Assembly (NCBI GenBank): GCA_012963185.1
Contig: DTWD01000516.1
Span: forward strand, 1-12,586
Length of the DNA: 12,586 nt
Direction: 5' to 3'
Source: Acidobacteriota bacterium
GTDB lineage: Bacteria; Acidobacteriota; Vicinamibacteria; Vicinamibacterales; UBA8438
Both the position numbers and the translations under genes were made by a program. Every line of letters begins with the position of its first letter. Position 1 is the stretch's first letter. Below are positions 1-7,607 of this stretch, one piece after another. The notes under the pieces are model-generated. The model ran no database searches. It was not told where the DNA came from and worked only from the letters and a program-made list of their open reading frames with translations.

Positions 1-127
1 CCATCTCCGTCAACACAAGACCACAACCTCCATTCCACTTTACAAGGCGCCGAAAAGCCGTGTCCGTCATTCCGGCCATGGGAGCAAGCGCGTACTCGTG
101 GTCGAGTAAAACTGATCCGATCTTCAT
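1..127 (-). CDS. dus: tRNA-dihydrouridine synthase, N-terminal fragment (runs off left edge)
   Basis: This is the first 42 codons of a gene cut by the left edge of the window. The translation starts MKIGSVLLDHEYALAPMAG and continues with MTDTAFRRLV and a segment ending LVLTEM. The APMAG-x-TD-x-x-FR core followed by a TEM turn is the N-terminal FMN-binding signature of the Dus family, which uses FMN and NADPH to reduce uridines to dihydrouridine in tRNA. The start is ATG at 127-125, with an AGGG ribosome-binding site at 137-134 spaced 6 nt away. It begins 13 nt after the stop of the UpxY/NusG-like gene, so the two are probably cotranscribed. The subfamily (DusA, DusB or DusC) cannot be decided from this fragment; DusB is the usual form in many bacteria. 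The frame is too short to appear as a long ORF, but the motif match is strong. Confidence 0.85.
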   Translation of the reverse strand, partial: MKIGSVLLDHEYALAPMAGMTDTAFRRLVKWNGGCGLVLTEM

Positions 128-140
128 CAATAACCCTGTG

Positions 141-653
141 TTAGTACGACTTTACATCAGCCGCATCAACCTCGACACTCACCGCCTGCTCGATCAAATC
201 GACCGAAAGCACGAGTCGCGCATGAGAACCTTTACGTACGAGTCGACCAATGACCCCCCGTAGTGGGCCGTGTACAACTTCGACCATCATTCCCTGACGA
301 ATAAGAGGACACGGGTCATACTGAAAATCACTTTCTACAAGCGTACGAATACTTTCAAGTTCTGAGTCGGGAATCGGCGTAATTTTGTCATTAAACGATA
401 CGATGTTGACTACCCCTGAGCATTTCAGGACTCGTACCCGCTCTGCGGCTTCAAAACGCGCAAAACAATAACTCGGAAATAATGGCCAATCTATTTTCTT
501 CTTACGATCCTTCCAGCGGCTCCAACGTGTGATTGTAGGAAGAAATGCTTCTAGGTGATGATGCTCTAGTTGTTGACGCACGACCTGTTCGTGTCGCGAA
601 CGCGTCCAGACAGCATACCAGTGCATGTTAGTAACGGGCGCGGTATTTCCCAC
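141..653 (-). CDS. UpxY/NusG-like transcription antitermination factor
   Basis: A 170-residue protein with an N-terminal NGN domain (about residues 10-105) and a C-terminal KOW domain (about 118-165). NGN opens with HWYAVWTRSRHEQ and contains FLPT, then WKDRKKK and PLFPSY, the pattern of specialised NusG paralogues (UpxY, RfaH, LoaP) rather than housekeeping NusG. KOW carries VEVVHGPLRGVIGRL near 124-138. NusG-family factors bind the clamp of elongating RNA polymerase; UpxY-type members typically relieve termination in long surface-polysaccharide operons. The gene lies 25 nt after the surA-like stop and 13 nt before dus, not beside secE or rplK as primary nusG normally does. The frame opens with GTG at 653; ATG at 626-624 (MHWYAVW) is an equally good start by homology, and neither has a clear ribosome-binding site. 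An AGGAGG lies at the end of the preceding gene but is about 30 nt from the GTG. Assignment to the specialised family is firm; the target operon is unknown. Confidence 0.85.
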   Translation of the reverse strand: MGNTAPVTNMHWYAVWTRSRHEQVVRQQLEHHHLEAFLPTITRWSRWKDRKKKIDWPLFPSYCFARFEAAERVRVLKCSGVVNIVSFNDKITPIPDSELESIRTLVESDFQYDPCPLIRQGMMVEVVHGPLRGVIGRLVRKGSHARLVLSVDLIEQAVSVEVDAADVKSY

Positions 654-678
654 CGAAGATAGTAGGAATTCGAAATGA

Positions 679-1797
679 CTACCCTCCTACCGTGACGTCT
701 CCATCACGTTCGGAGTCATATGATAGAAAGGCTTCCTCAAATTGAGTGTCCTTCCATTCGATAACCGCTTCGTTACGCAAACGACCGATGTAGTTCCTAT
801 ACTCTTCTACACGTCGCTCACTGAACACACTGTTGCCGATTGTCTCACGAACCTCTTCAAATGGAAGAGGCGTGGGTTCTGTCCGTTCGACTAGTTGAAG
901 AATGTGGTAACCAGCAGGAGTACGAATGGGTCCAGAAATTTCTTCATCTCCCAATCCGAGCAATGCTGTTTGAACAGCATCGTTTACGAATGTCAGATCA
1001 ATAGGACCGATCAAACCGCCATTCGCTTTAGATGCAGCATCGGAAACCGAAATTGCTACTAGCGAAAAATCTTCTCCGGCCAAAATACGCAGCCTAGCTT
1101 CTTCCGCCTCATGCCGAGCCTGGTCATCAGCCGCGACATTAACGGTTCCTCCGAGACCTTCCGCTACACGTATAAGGATTTCTCTCATCGTAATGGTTTC
1201 TGGTTCGGTATATTCGCTCAAATTGTTGTCATAATGTTCGCGCGCTTCACTGTCTGTCAGTACTACCTTTTGTAATATCTCAACCTGCTGTACCTGGTTA
1301 ATAAGCATCTGACGCTCCATGGTCCGATGAAGGTCATCAATGGTCATTCCTTCGGATTGCATGAGCGCTTCATGAAACTCTTCGTCATTCGCAAAGTTAT
1401 TTTCTGTTTTGATGTTTTCTACTACGTCCTGAAACTGCTCCTCACTTAAGTGATAGCCGAGTTCTCGGCCTTGTTGGACAATAAGCAGTTCATCGACTGC
1501 CGCCGAGAGCACCCGTGGAGTAACTTTAACAAGAGCCTGCCGCAACTCTGTTTCTGTCGTTGCCCGCAGGCCATCTTGGCGTATAGCCTCAACCTGGCGT
1601 CTTTCGAGGTCCGTTTGGGTAATGATGTCACCATTGACCTTGACAAGAATTCGCTGAAGAATCTGGCCATTTGGTTCCGATGGCCGTCCGGAAACCGCAA
1701 CTGGGGCTTCTTGAGCAAAAACGCTTCCCGCAGACATCAAGGTCGCCAGCACGACGACAACACGCCAACAACCCGCCCATTTCAATTGTCTCAACAT
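679..1797 (-). CDS. surA: Secreted SurA/PpiC-type peptidyl-prolyl isomerase and chaperone
   Basis: A 372-residue protein. A Sec signal peptide is visible: basic start, hydrophobic core VVVVLATL at 13-20, and a likely cleavage after SVFA (residue 28). Residues about 45-185 form a helical SurA-N-type chaperone domain (ILVKVNGDIITQTDLERR at 50-67). Residues about 200-305 form one parvulin domain, with SDAASKANGG at 252-261 and GYHILQL at 296-302. Such proteins act in the periplasm on unfolded outer-membrane proteins. E. coli SurA has two parvulin domains; this one has one and is shorter. The usual histidine of the R-H-I-L strand is glutamate here (E206 in MREILIRV), while D253 and H298 of the fold are kept, so isomerase activity may be weak. 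ATG at 1797 is preceded by GGAG with 8 nt spacing. It follows mfd by 43 nt, a probable cotranscription unit. The symbol denotes family resemblance, not proven orthology. Confidence 0.85.
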   Translation of the reverse strand: MLRQLKWAGCWRVVVVLATLMSAGSVFAQEAPVAVSGRPSEPNGQILQRILVKVNGDIITQTDLERRQVEAIRQDGLRATTETELRQALVKVTPRVLSAAVDELLIVQQGRELGYHLSEEQFQDVVENIKTENNFANDEEFHEALMQSEGMTIDDLHRTMERQMLINQVQQVEILQKVVLTDSEAREHYDNNLSEYTEPETITMREILIRVAEGLGGTVNVAADDQARHEAEEARLRILAGEDFSLVAISVSDAASKANGGLIGPIDLTFVNDAVQTALLGLGDEEISGPIRTPAGYHILQLVERTEPTPLPFEEVRETIGNSVFSERRVEEYRNYIGRLRNEAVIEWKDTQFEEAFLSYDSERDGDVTVGG

Positions 1798-1805
1798 AGG
1801 TCCGT

Positions 1806-1809
1806 CTCC
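1806..1809 (-). promoter_or_regulatory. Ribosome-binding site of the SurA-like gene
   Basis: On the minus strand the sequence reads TTTTGGAGACGGACCT directly before the ATG at 1797. The GGAG core has 8 nt of spacing and fixes this start, which also gives a well-formed signal peptide. Confidence 0.6.
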
Positions 1810-1840
1810 AAAATTTAAAATACATCTGTATGTTAGCCCT

Positions 1841-4800
1841 TCAGACAGATCCGCTCAACCGTCGAAGTGCGATTTGAACCAAGTTCAGGTACTCGTGGTC
1901 TACTGTAGACCCAGGTTTTACAGCGGTTTTAACTTCTGAACCAAAAAGCTCGGTCTTAGTCAAGCTGGTCTGCGGTGGTGTTGACGCTTGCACCGAGTCC
2001 TTATTCTTAACCCTGACTCGTCGCGTACCCATCACGTTACGATGCCCGTCCGCACCATCTAAATTAATCCTAACCACTCCCTCAGGGGACAAAGTCGCGC
2101 TTTCGGTCTCCCCTACGAATTTCACTAGCTGCCCGGGGTCCAGTGCCGCATCGGTCCTGAAACGTACAACCAATAAGGGTCCTTCGCGGTCTATTGCTTC
2201 AATACCAATTTGATCCGCCAAGATACGTACACGCGCGTACTCCGCCAGTCGCTCCACTGAAGAATGAAGTGACCCATAGCGATCGCTTACTTCAGCTATA
2301 ACCTCCGAAAGAGACTTTTCATTAGCAGCCTCCGCAATTTTGCGGTAGATAGCCAACCGTTGGTTAGTTTCAATCACATAAGTTTCGTCAATCCTTAACT
2401 CAACACCGAGATTGACGCGTGCTCTACGAGCGTCTGCAATTTCATGTCCCTGTAGCTCTTGAACAGCTTGTTGTAACAATTTCACGTACATATCAAACCC
2501 AATAGCTTCAATATGACCACTCTGTTGACCACCGAGAAGATTTCCTGCGCCACGGATTTCCAGATCGAGTGCTGCAACACGAAACCCACTACCTAATTCG
2601 CTGAATTCTCGGATTGCGGAAAGCCGTTGCCGCGCAACAGAGGTAAGAACATTATCGGCAGGAATGACCAGGTAGGCATACGCGCGACGGTCAGACCTTC
2701 CGACCCGACCTCGAAGCTGATAAAGCTGCGCCAAACCGTATTTTTCTGCGTGGTTAATGATGATCGTATTAACGTTGGGAATGTCGAGTCCATTCTCAAT
2801 GATCGTCGTTGCAATAAGAACGTCGTACTCGTGAGCAACAAACTCGATCATCACCTTTTCCAGCGCTACCTCGGTCGTCTGACCATGAGCTACGGCAAGC
2901 CGAGCCTCTGGCACTATACGGGCAACCAAGCTTGCTATCGAGTGGATTGATTCCACTCGGTTATGAACCACGTAGACCTGACCACCTCGACCTAGCTCTG
3001 TACGAATAGCTTGACCAATCACCTGAGGTTCAAATTTGATCACATTCGTTTGAATCGCCAGCCGATCGCGAGGCGGCGTCTCGATCACCGACATGTCACG
3101 AATTCCCGCAAGGGACATATTGAGCGTGCGGGGAATCGGTGTTGCGGTCAACGCAAGAACGTCAACCCGGCGGCGCATTTGCTTGATTCGTTCTTTCTGA
3201 GCAACGCCAAACCGTTGTTCTTCATCAATTACTAAAAGACCAAGATCTCGGAATGAAACATCCTTCGACAAAAGACGGTGAGTGCCAATAATTACTTCGA
3301 TTTTTCCTGCCGCAAGTTCAACAAGCAATGACTTCTGCTCAGATTTCGTACGAAATCGACTTAACATTTCGATTCGTATCGGAAATGCGGCAAAACGCTC
3401 ACGAAGGGTCCTGTAATGCTGAAATGCGAGTACCGTCGTGGCCGTCAACAGCGCAACCTGTTTGCCGTCCATCACTGCTTTAAACGCAGCGCGAACCGCA
3501 ACTTCTGTTTTTCCATACCCAACGTCGCCGCACAAAAGACGATCCATTGCTGTCGCCTTTTCCATATCGAGTTTTATTTCAGTAACCGCTGTCTGCTGGT
3601 CGGGTGTCAGCGCGTGCTCAAACGCGTCTTCAAACTCTTGCTGCCAGTGCGTGTCAGCATTAAACGCATACCCGGGTAATGCATGGCGAGCTGCATAAAG
3701 CTTAAGTAATTCGCCAGCCATCTCACGCATCGACTTCTTGACGCGTGTCTTAGCTTTTTCCCATGTTGAGCCACCGAGTCGATCGAGTGTCGGATTTGAT
3801 GCCCCCATGTATTTCTGTAAAAGATCCAACTGTTCGACAGGTACGAACAGCTTGTCGTCAGACGCATAGCGGAGCTCCATAAACTCGTGCGCCGTTTGAT
3901 TACGATTAACAGCTAATTGGCGTAGCCCAACGAATGCACCAATACCATGTTCGACGTGTACGACTCGATCGCCAACTTTAAGATCACTAAAATCCGACAA
4001 AAAAGATTTTGCTACAGATCGTTTCTGACGACGAACCAAGTGCTCGTTTTCAAACAGGTCACCTTCGGCATAAACCTGAAAGGCGGCATCGGGTAACCGA
4101 AACCCTCGTGTCAGCATTCCTGTCGTGACAAGAAGCGCCGCTACGTAAGTACCTTCTTGCTGCCCAAGCTGCAACGCCACCAAACCGTGCTCTGCGAGTA
4201 ACTCAACAATCCTGTCCGCACGGCCATCCGTTTCGGCCACAAACACCATCGTGTCCCCGCGCTCTCGACCTCGCTGGACATCTTTAACCCACTCTTGAAG
4301 GCGGCCGTGATACTCGGTGACGGGCTGACAGGAAACGTGACGTACTCTCATTGACGCATCGGTGTTAGATACAGCCGAACCGACGGCAAGCGACTCGAAG
4401 GTCGGTGCCCGATCAAACCATCTCGTTGCTTCGTCAGCGCTGACTTGAAGAGCCTCCGGCTCGAGTACCGCCTCGCCTCGCTCGAGCGCGTCGGTGTAAC
4501 TACTTTGAAGCTGTTCGGCCACACGCGACAGTTGTTCCGTTATTTCCGAAGGCTCCGCAACTATGACGTGTCCGCCAGCGTGTTGGATATAATCTCGGAA
4601 CGTAGCCTGACGATTAACTGACCCTGGATCATCCGGCACCATTTCCAATTGGTCGCTCAAAGGTTGAATGGACACCCGGTCAAGGGTTGCGATCGACCGC
4701 TGCGTACTCGGATTGAATCGGCGTAGAGATTCGATCGTGTCACCAGCGAATTCAATTCTGACTGGTTCCGTATCTCCTGCCGGAAAGATATCAACAATGC

Positions 4801-5371
4801 CACCCCGCGAACCAAACTGGCCGTGAGAATCTACGGGGTCAGTCCTAGAAAACCCTATCTGCATTAATTGATCGATTAGTTCTGTTGGAGACATCGTTCC
4901 GGATGAACGTAAATCTATAATCGCCTCGAGCATACGGCCAGGCGGACTAAGTCGCGGAAGCACCGCGGCGGCTGAAGCGATCACAAGACGGGCTCGGCGC
5001 TGCGCCAATGCAGCTAACGTCCGGCCACGCGCAGCCGTGACATCCAAATGTGGTTCGATTTCTCGATACGGGTCGACTTCGTACGAGGGAAATGGCAGTA
5101 TTCGTCGATTTGCCTCGGATTCCGAGAAGCCTGACAGAGCACCCAAAAAAAATCGCCCGTCCGCCGCTAAGCGCTCAATGTCACGGTCAGCCGGCACTAT
5201 CAATATTACTGGCGCCTCGGAAGCAAAGACGGACGCTGCGAATGCTTGAGCTGTAGGGGTCAGCCCGGTAATTGACAAGGGGCTTCCAGACGGACCACGC
5301 CTAAGTCCGCTTTTTAGGGCGGTCGTTTGTAGCAAAGAACGAAGCGCGAGTGACGGAGTGTCAAGTGACAC
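1841..5371 (-). CDS. mfd: Transcription-repair coupling factor Mfd
   Basis: A 1176-residue protein of normal Mfd length. It recognises RNA polymerase stalled at DNA lesions, pushes it off with its translocase and recruits UvrA for excision repair. Domains in order: UvrB-like module (about 30-330), RNA polymerase-interacting CarD-like domain (about 460-530, VGDRVVHVEHGIGAFVGL), RecG-like superfamily 2 translocase (about 575-920) and C-terminal TRCF domain (about 990 onward). Motifs seen: Walker A GDVGYGKT at 615-622, DEEQ at 716-719 with RFGV after it, LTATPIPRT at 741-749, and QLRGRVGRSDRR at 885-896. All key motor residues are present. A loosely conserved charged stretch lies at about 1110-1160, before the last helix. 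The start is GTG at 5371 with no evident ribosome-binding site; downstream TTG codons are possible alternatives. The gene is preceded by an 86-nt gap with a palindrome and followed by the SurA-like gene. An 8-nt T run in the coding strand (5152-5145) leaves the frame intact. Confidence 0.97.
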   Translation of the reverse strand: MSLDTPSLALRSLLQTTALKSGLRRGPSGSPLSITGLTPTAQAFAASVFASEAPVILIVPADRDIERLAADGRFFLGALSGFSESEANRRILPFPSYEVDPYREIEPHLDVTAARGRTLAALAQRRARLVIASAAAVLPRLSPPGRMLEAIIDLRSSGTMSPTELIDQLMQIGFSRTDPVDSHGQFGSRGGIVDIFPAGDTEPVRIEFAGDTIESLRRFNPSTQRSIATLDRVSIQPLSDQLEMVPDDPGSVNRQATFRDYIQHAGGHVIVAEPSEITEQLSRVAEQLQSSYTDALERGEAVLEPEALQVSADEATRWFDRAPTFESLAVGSAVSNTDASMRVRHVSCQPVTEYHGRLQEWVKDVQRGRERGDTMVFVAETDGRADRIVELLAEHGLVALQLGQQEGTYVAALLVTTGMLTRGFRLPDAAFQVYAEGDLFENEHLVRRQKRSVAKSFLSDFSDLKVGDRVVHVEHGIGAFVGLRQLAVNRNQTAHEFMELRYASDDKLFVPVEQLDLLQKYMGASNPTLDRLGGSTWEKAKTRVKKSMREMAGELLKLYAARHALPGYAFNADTHWQQEFEDAFEHALTPDQQTAVTEIKLDMEKATAMDRLLCGDVGYGKTEVAVRAAFKAVMDGKQVALLTATTVLAFQHYRTLRERFAAFPIRIEMLSRFRTKSEQKSLLVELAAGKIEVIIGTHRLLSKDVSFRDLGLLVIDEEQRFGVAQKERIKQMRRRVDVLALTATPIPRTLNMSLAGIRDMSVIETPPRDRLAIQTNVIKFEPQVIGQAIRTELGRGGQVYVVHNRVESIHSIASLVARIVPEARLAVAHGQTTEVALEKVMIEFVAHEYDVLIATTIIENGLDIPNVNTIIINHAEKYGLAQLYQLRGRVGRSDRRAYAYLVIPADNVLTSVARQRLSAIREFSELGSGFRVAALDLEIRGAGNLLGGQQSGHIEAIGFDMYVKLLQQAVQELQGHEIADARRARVNLGVELRIDETYVIETNQRLAIYRKIAEAANEKSLSEVIAEVSDRYGSLHSSVERLAEYARVRILADQIGIEAIDREGPLLVVRFRTDAALDPGQLVKFVGETESATLSPEGVVRINLDGADGHRNVMGTRRVRVKNKDSVQASTPPQTSLTKTELFGSEVKTAVKPGSTVDHEYLNLVQIALRRLSGSV

Positions 5372-5408
5372 AGAACATCGGTGTACGCTGGTGCCGAGCC
5401 GTTCAGTT

Positions 5409-5428
5409 TAACAGTTGCGCACCTGTTA
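5409..5428. promoter_or_regulatory. 20-bp imperfect palindrome upstream of mfd (candidate operator)
   Basis: The 86-nt gap between the ABC ATPase and mfd contains TAACAG-T-TGCGCA-C-CTGTTA. Every position pairs with its mirror except one T/C pair, giving a 20-bp dyad centred about 47 nt before the mfd GTG. No T tract follows it on the minus strand, so it is not a standard intrinsic terminator. It could be a repressor or activator site for mfd, or an RNA hairpin. It does not match the E. coli LexA box (CTGT-N8-ACAG); the half-sites here are in the opposite order. No convincing -35/-10 pair was recognised in the gap. Function is inferred from symmetry and position only. Confidence 0.35.
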
Positions 5429-5457
5429 GGGTTTCGCCGACGGCCACCTTTAGATAA

Positions 5458-6783
5458 CTACGTGATTCGTATATTGGAACTAAATATCCATCTGTGTTCA
5501 GGGCGATAAATACCGGCGTCTTTAGTCTTAGATTTCACACGGAAGGTATAGAGCAGGCGGTGATAGTCGTACTGGAAACCTTCAAGGGTATGTGCCGCAA
5601 CGTCTAGCTTGTAAGTGCCTTCAACAAGGTCAAGACGATCGATAAGAAACTTGACTTCACCGGCGCCCACAAGTTCAACCGGCTTGTATTCCTCGATGTC
5701 CGTGTTCGTTCCGTAACAACAAACTCCTTCGGCATTAAAGATACTTATGCCGAACACAAAATCCGTAACAGGTTTCGTTGTACTAATCCCAAGCCTGATA
5801 ACAAGTTGATCCCCGCTATGGAATATATGCGCCTCGTTTTCCTCGTGTTCAAGTGTTACGCGATCGATCGTAACTGGTCCTGATCCCCAACGTCCCTGTG
5901 TCGCACGAAACATGTCATCAGGTGGTTCATCATTACTGACCGGTTGGTCAGCAACGACAACAGGAACTTCACCTTTCGCACTCGCGGCCAGTTGAAGTTT
6001 TCTGTCGCTTTCTGTCAAAACGCGTTCTTCGGCTTTTTCGACATCAGTTGTATAAGCATGAATTACCCGTCTGGGGTCCCCCGTCCCACGTGCTTTGCCT
6101 CCATCGAGCCAAACAGCTTCGTCACAAAAACGCTCGACCATGCCCAACCCATGTGTTACAAGCACGATGGTTTTTCCCCGTCTCTTAAACTCCGCAAATT
6201 TGTCCAAACACTTCAGGTTAAAGCCTTCGTCACCGACGGCTAGCACCTCATCAACCAACAGAACGTCAGGATTTACATGGACAGCGACGGCAAAACCCAA
6301 TCGCATATACATCCCTGATGAATAAGTTTTCACCGGCGCATCAATAAAATCCTCAAGTTCTGCAAACTCAACGATTTCATCAAAACGTTTTCTAATTTCG
6401 CCCGTAGTTAATCCAAGCATCACACCGTTGATGAAAACATTCTCACGACCAGAAATTTCAGGATGAAACCCAGCGCCAAGTTCAATAAGCGCTGAAATAC
6501 GTCCGCCAACTTCAACCATGCCTGTGGTTGGCTTTGTGATTCCTGCAATTAACTTCAAGAGTGTGCTCTTTCCCGAACCGTTGCGACCAATCAAGCCAAG
6601 AGTAGAGCCCTTCGCCACCGTCAAGGAAACAGCATTAACGGCATGAAACACTTCGTCCGGACTCAATTCACTCGCAAGATTCCCTTTGAGTAAGGCACTC
6701 TTTAACGTCGAGAACTGCCGCCGGTAAGCGTATTTACGGTACAGCTTCGAAACGTTGGTAATTGTGATAGCTGCGTGGCTCAC
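5458..6783 (-). CDS. wzt: ABC transporter ATPase with C-terminal Wzt glycan-binding domain
   Basis: A 441-residue protein: an ABC nucleotide-binding domain (about 1-245), a linker (about 246-295) and a beta-rich C-terminal domain (about 296-436) of the Wzt_C type. ATPase motifs: Walker A GRNGSGKST at 66-74, signature YSSGMYMRL at 154-162, Walker B DVLLVDEVLAVGD at 173-185, and switch histidine H211 in VTHGL. The GRISALIELGAGFHPE stretch at 94-109 is typical of O-antigen and teichoic-acid exporters. In Wzt proteins the C-terminal domain recognises the finished, often end-modified, O-polysaccharide before export over the inner membrane. The start is GTG at 6783, overlapping the permease stop by 4 nt (GTGA), which implies translational coupling. 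No glycosyltransferase or chain-terminator gene is in view, so the substrate is unknown. The symbol marks family type. Confidence 0.9.
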   Translation of the reverse strand: MSHAAITITNVSKLYRKYAYRRQFSTLKSALLKGNLASELSPDEVFHAVNAVSLTVAKGSTLGLIGRNGSGKSTLLKLIAGITKPTTGMVEVGGRISALIELGAGFHPEISGRENVFINGVMLGLTTGEIRKRFDEIVEFAELEDFIDAPVKTYSSGMYMRLGFAVAVHVNPDVLLVDEVLAVGDEGFNLKCLDKFAEFKRRGKTIVLVTHGLGMVERFCDEAVWLDGGKARGTGDPRRVIHAYTTDVEKAEERVLTESDRKLQLAASAKGEVPVVVADQPVSNDEPPDDMFRATQGRWGSGPVTIDRVTLEHEENEAHIFHSGDQLVIRLGISTTKPVTDFVFGISIFNAEGVCCYGTNTDIEEYKPVELVGAGEVKFLIDRLDLVEGTYKLDVAAHTLEGFQYDYHRLLYTFRVKSKTKDAGIYRPEHRWIFSSNIRIT

Positions 6784-7607
6784 ACTTCCTCCGCGAAGGA
6801 ATCACGTAATCGATCAAAAAGCGCATACCCAATTAAAAACATTCCGATAGACAGAATTGCTGTGAAAAGAAGCCATCTCCAGTGCCCATACGGACCATCC
6901 CAAAACAGTATTTCCTGATACGAGATAACGAGGTGTGAAGCCGGGTTAGCATCCATCAATAATTTGCCAAGTGGTGGCAGTCCAAAAAATATTGGCCCTC
7001 GCTCTGCCATCATCGTCCATGGGTACAAAATCGGTGTCGCAAAGAACCACAGTGTCAATACATTTGAAAGTAAATCCTTAATGTCACGAAAGTGAACCGT
7101 TAGAGCCGCAAGGATAAGACCGAAACCAAGAGACATCAAAAACTGAACTGCGACAACAACCGGAAACCAAAGTAGTTCACCTGCTGTTGGTAATCGAGAG
7201 GCAAAGAAAACCAACGCAAGAATTAAGATTGGTAGGGCCAGAAAAAAATGGACCATATTCGCGATCACCGCGACAATCGGAAGAACTTCCGCAGGAAACA
7301 ACACTTTCTTTATGAGGTTGCCATTCGTAAGCAATGAGTTAGATGCTTCTGTTAGAGACGAAGAGAACCACGTCCACGGCAGAAGTCCACAAAAGAGAAA
7401 CAGCGCGTAGTTTTCGTCAACGCCAGGAAACCGCCCCGGGAGCACGACAGAAAACACAAACGTGTAGACCATTAACAGCAGTAACGGATTCGCGAAAGAC
7501 CAAAAAACTCCTAGAACTGAACCTCGGTAGCGGGCCTTGAGGTCACGCATCACCAGCGCGTGTATGAGACTGCGATATCGAAGAAGCCGCTGAAGGTTAG
7601 AGAGCAT
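6780..7607 (-). CDS. wzm: ABC-2 type polysaccharide exporter permease (Wzm-like)
   Basis: A 275-residue integral membrane protein with about six hydrophobic segments (roughly 30-57, 66-84, 105-135, 145-172, 183-200 and 244-264). A basic amphipathic N-terminus precedes the first membrane segment, with the family pattern RDLKARYRGSVLGVFWSFAN at 21-40 and NGNLIKKVLFPAEVLP at 95-110. Length and layout fit Wzm/TagG/KpsM permeases, which pair as dimers with an ABC ATPase to move lipid-linked polysaccharide outward across the inner membrane. The ATG at 7607 lies inside the end of the PP2C gene (11-nt overlap), and the stop overlaps the ATPase start by 4 nt, so all three genes look translationally coupled. 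No good ribosome-binding site precedes the ATG, consistent with coupling. The partner ATPase is clearly the next gene. Confidence 0.9.
   Translation of the reverse strand: MLSNLQRLLRYRSLIHALVMRDLKARYRGSVLGVFWSFANPLLLLMVYTFVFSVVLPGRFPGVDENYALFLFCGLLPWTWFSSSLTEASNSLLTNGNLIKKVLFPAEVLPIVAVIANMVHFFLALPILILALVFFASRLPTAGELLWFPVVVAVQFLMSLGFGLILAALTVHFRDIKDLLSNVLTLWFFATPILYPWTMMAERGPIFFGLPPLGKLLMDANPASHLVISYQEILFWDGPYGHWRWLLFTAILSIGMFLIGYALFDRLRDSFAEEV

Noticed and set aside
60..263. Plus-strand frame of 67 codons at the left edge
   Set aside because: It lies antisense to the dus fragment and the end of the UpxY-like gene, both of which show clear family motifs. It shows no domain features itself.
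141..653. Calling this gene primary nusG
   Set aside because: The FLPT, WKDRKKK and PLFPSY pattern and the genomic context (no secE, rplK or rplA) fit the specialised UpxY/RfaH group better.
1450..1818. Plus-strand frame of 122 codons antisense to the SurA-like gene
   Set aside because: The opposite strand encodes a protein with signal peptide and parvulin motifs. The plus frame shows no recognisable motif and looks like a codon-bias shadow.
5145..5152. Run of eight A (T on the coding strand) in mfd as a possible phase-variation tract
   Set aside because: It encodes FFL in a conserved position and the frame is intact on both sides. A run of eight is not unusual, and mfd is not a typical phase-variable gene.
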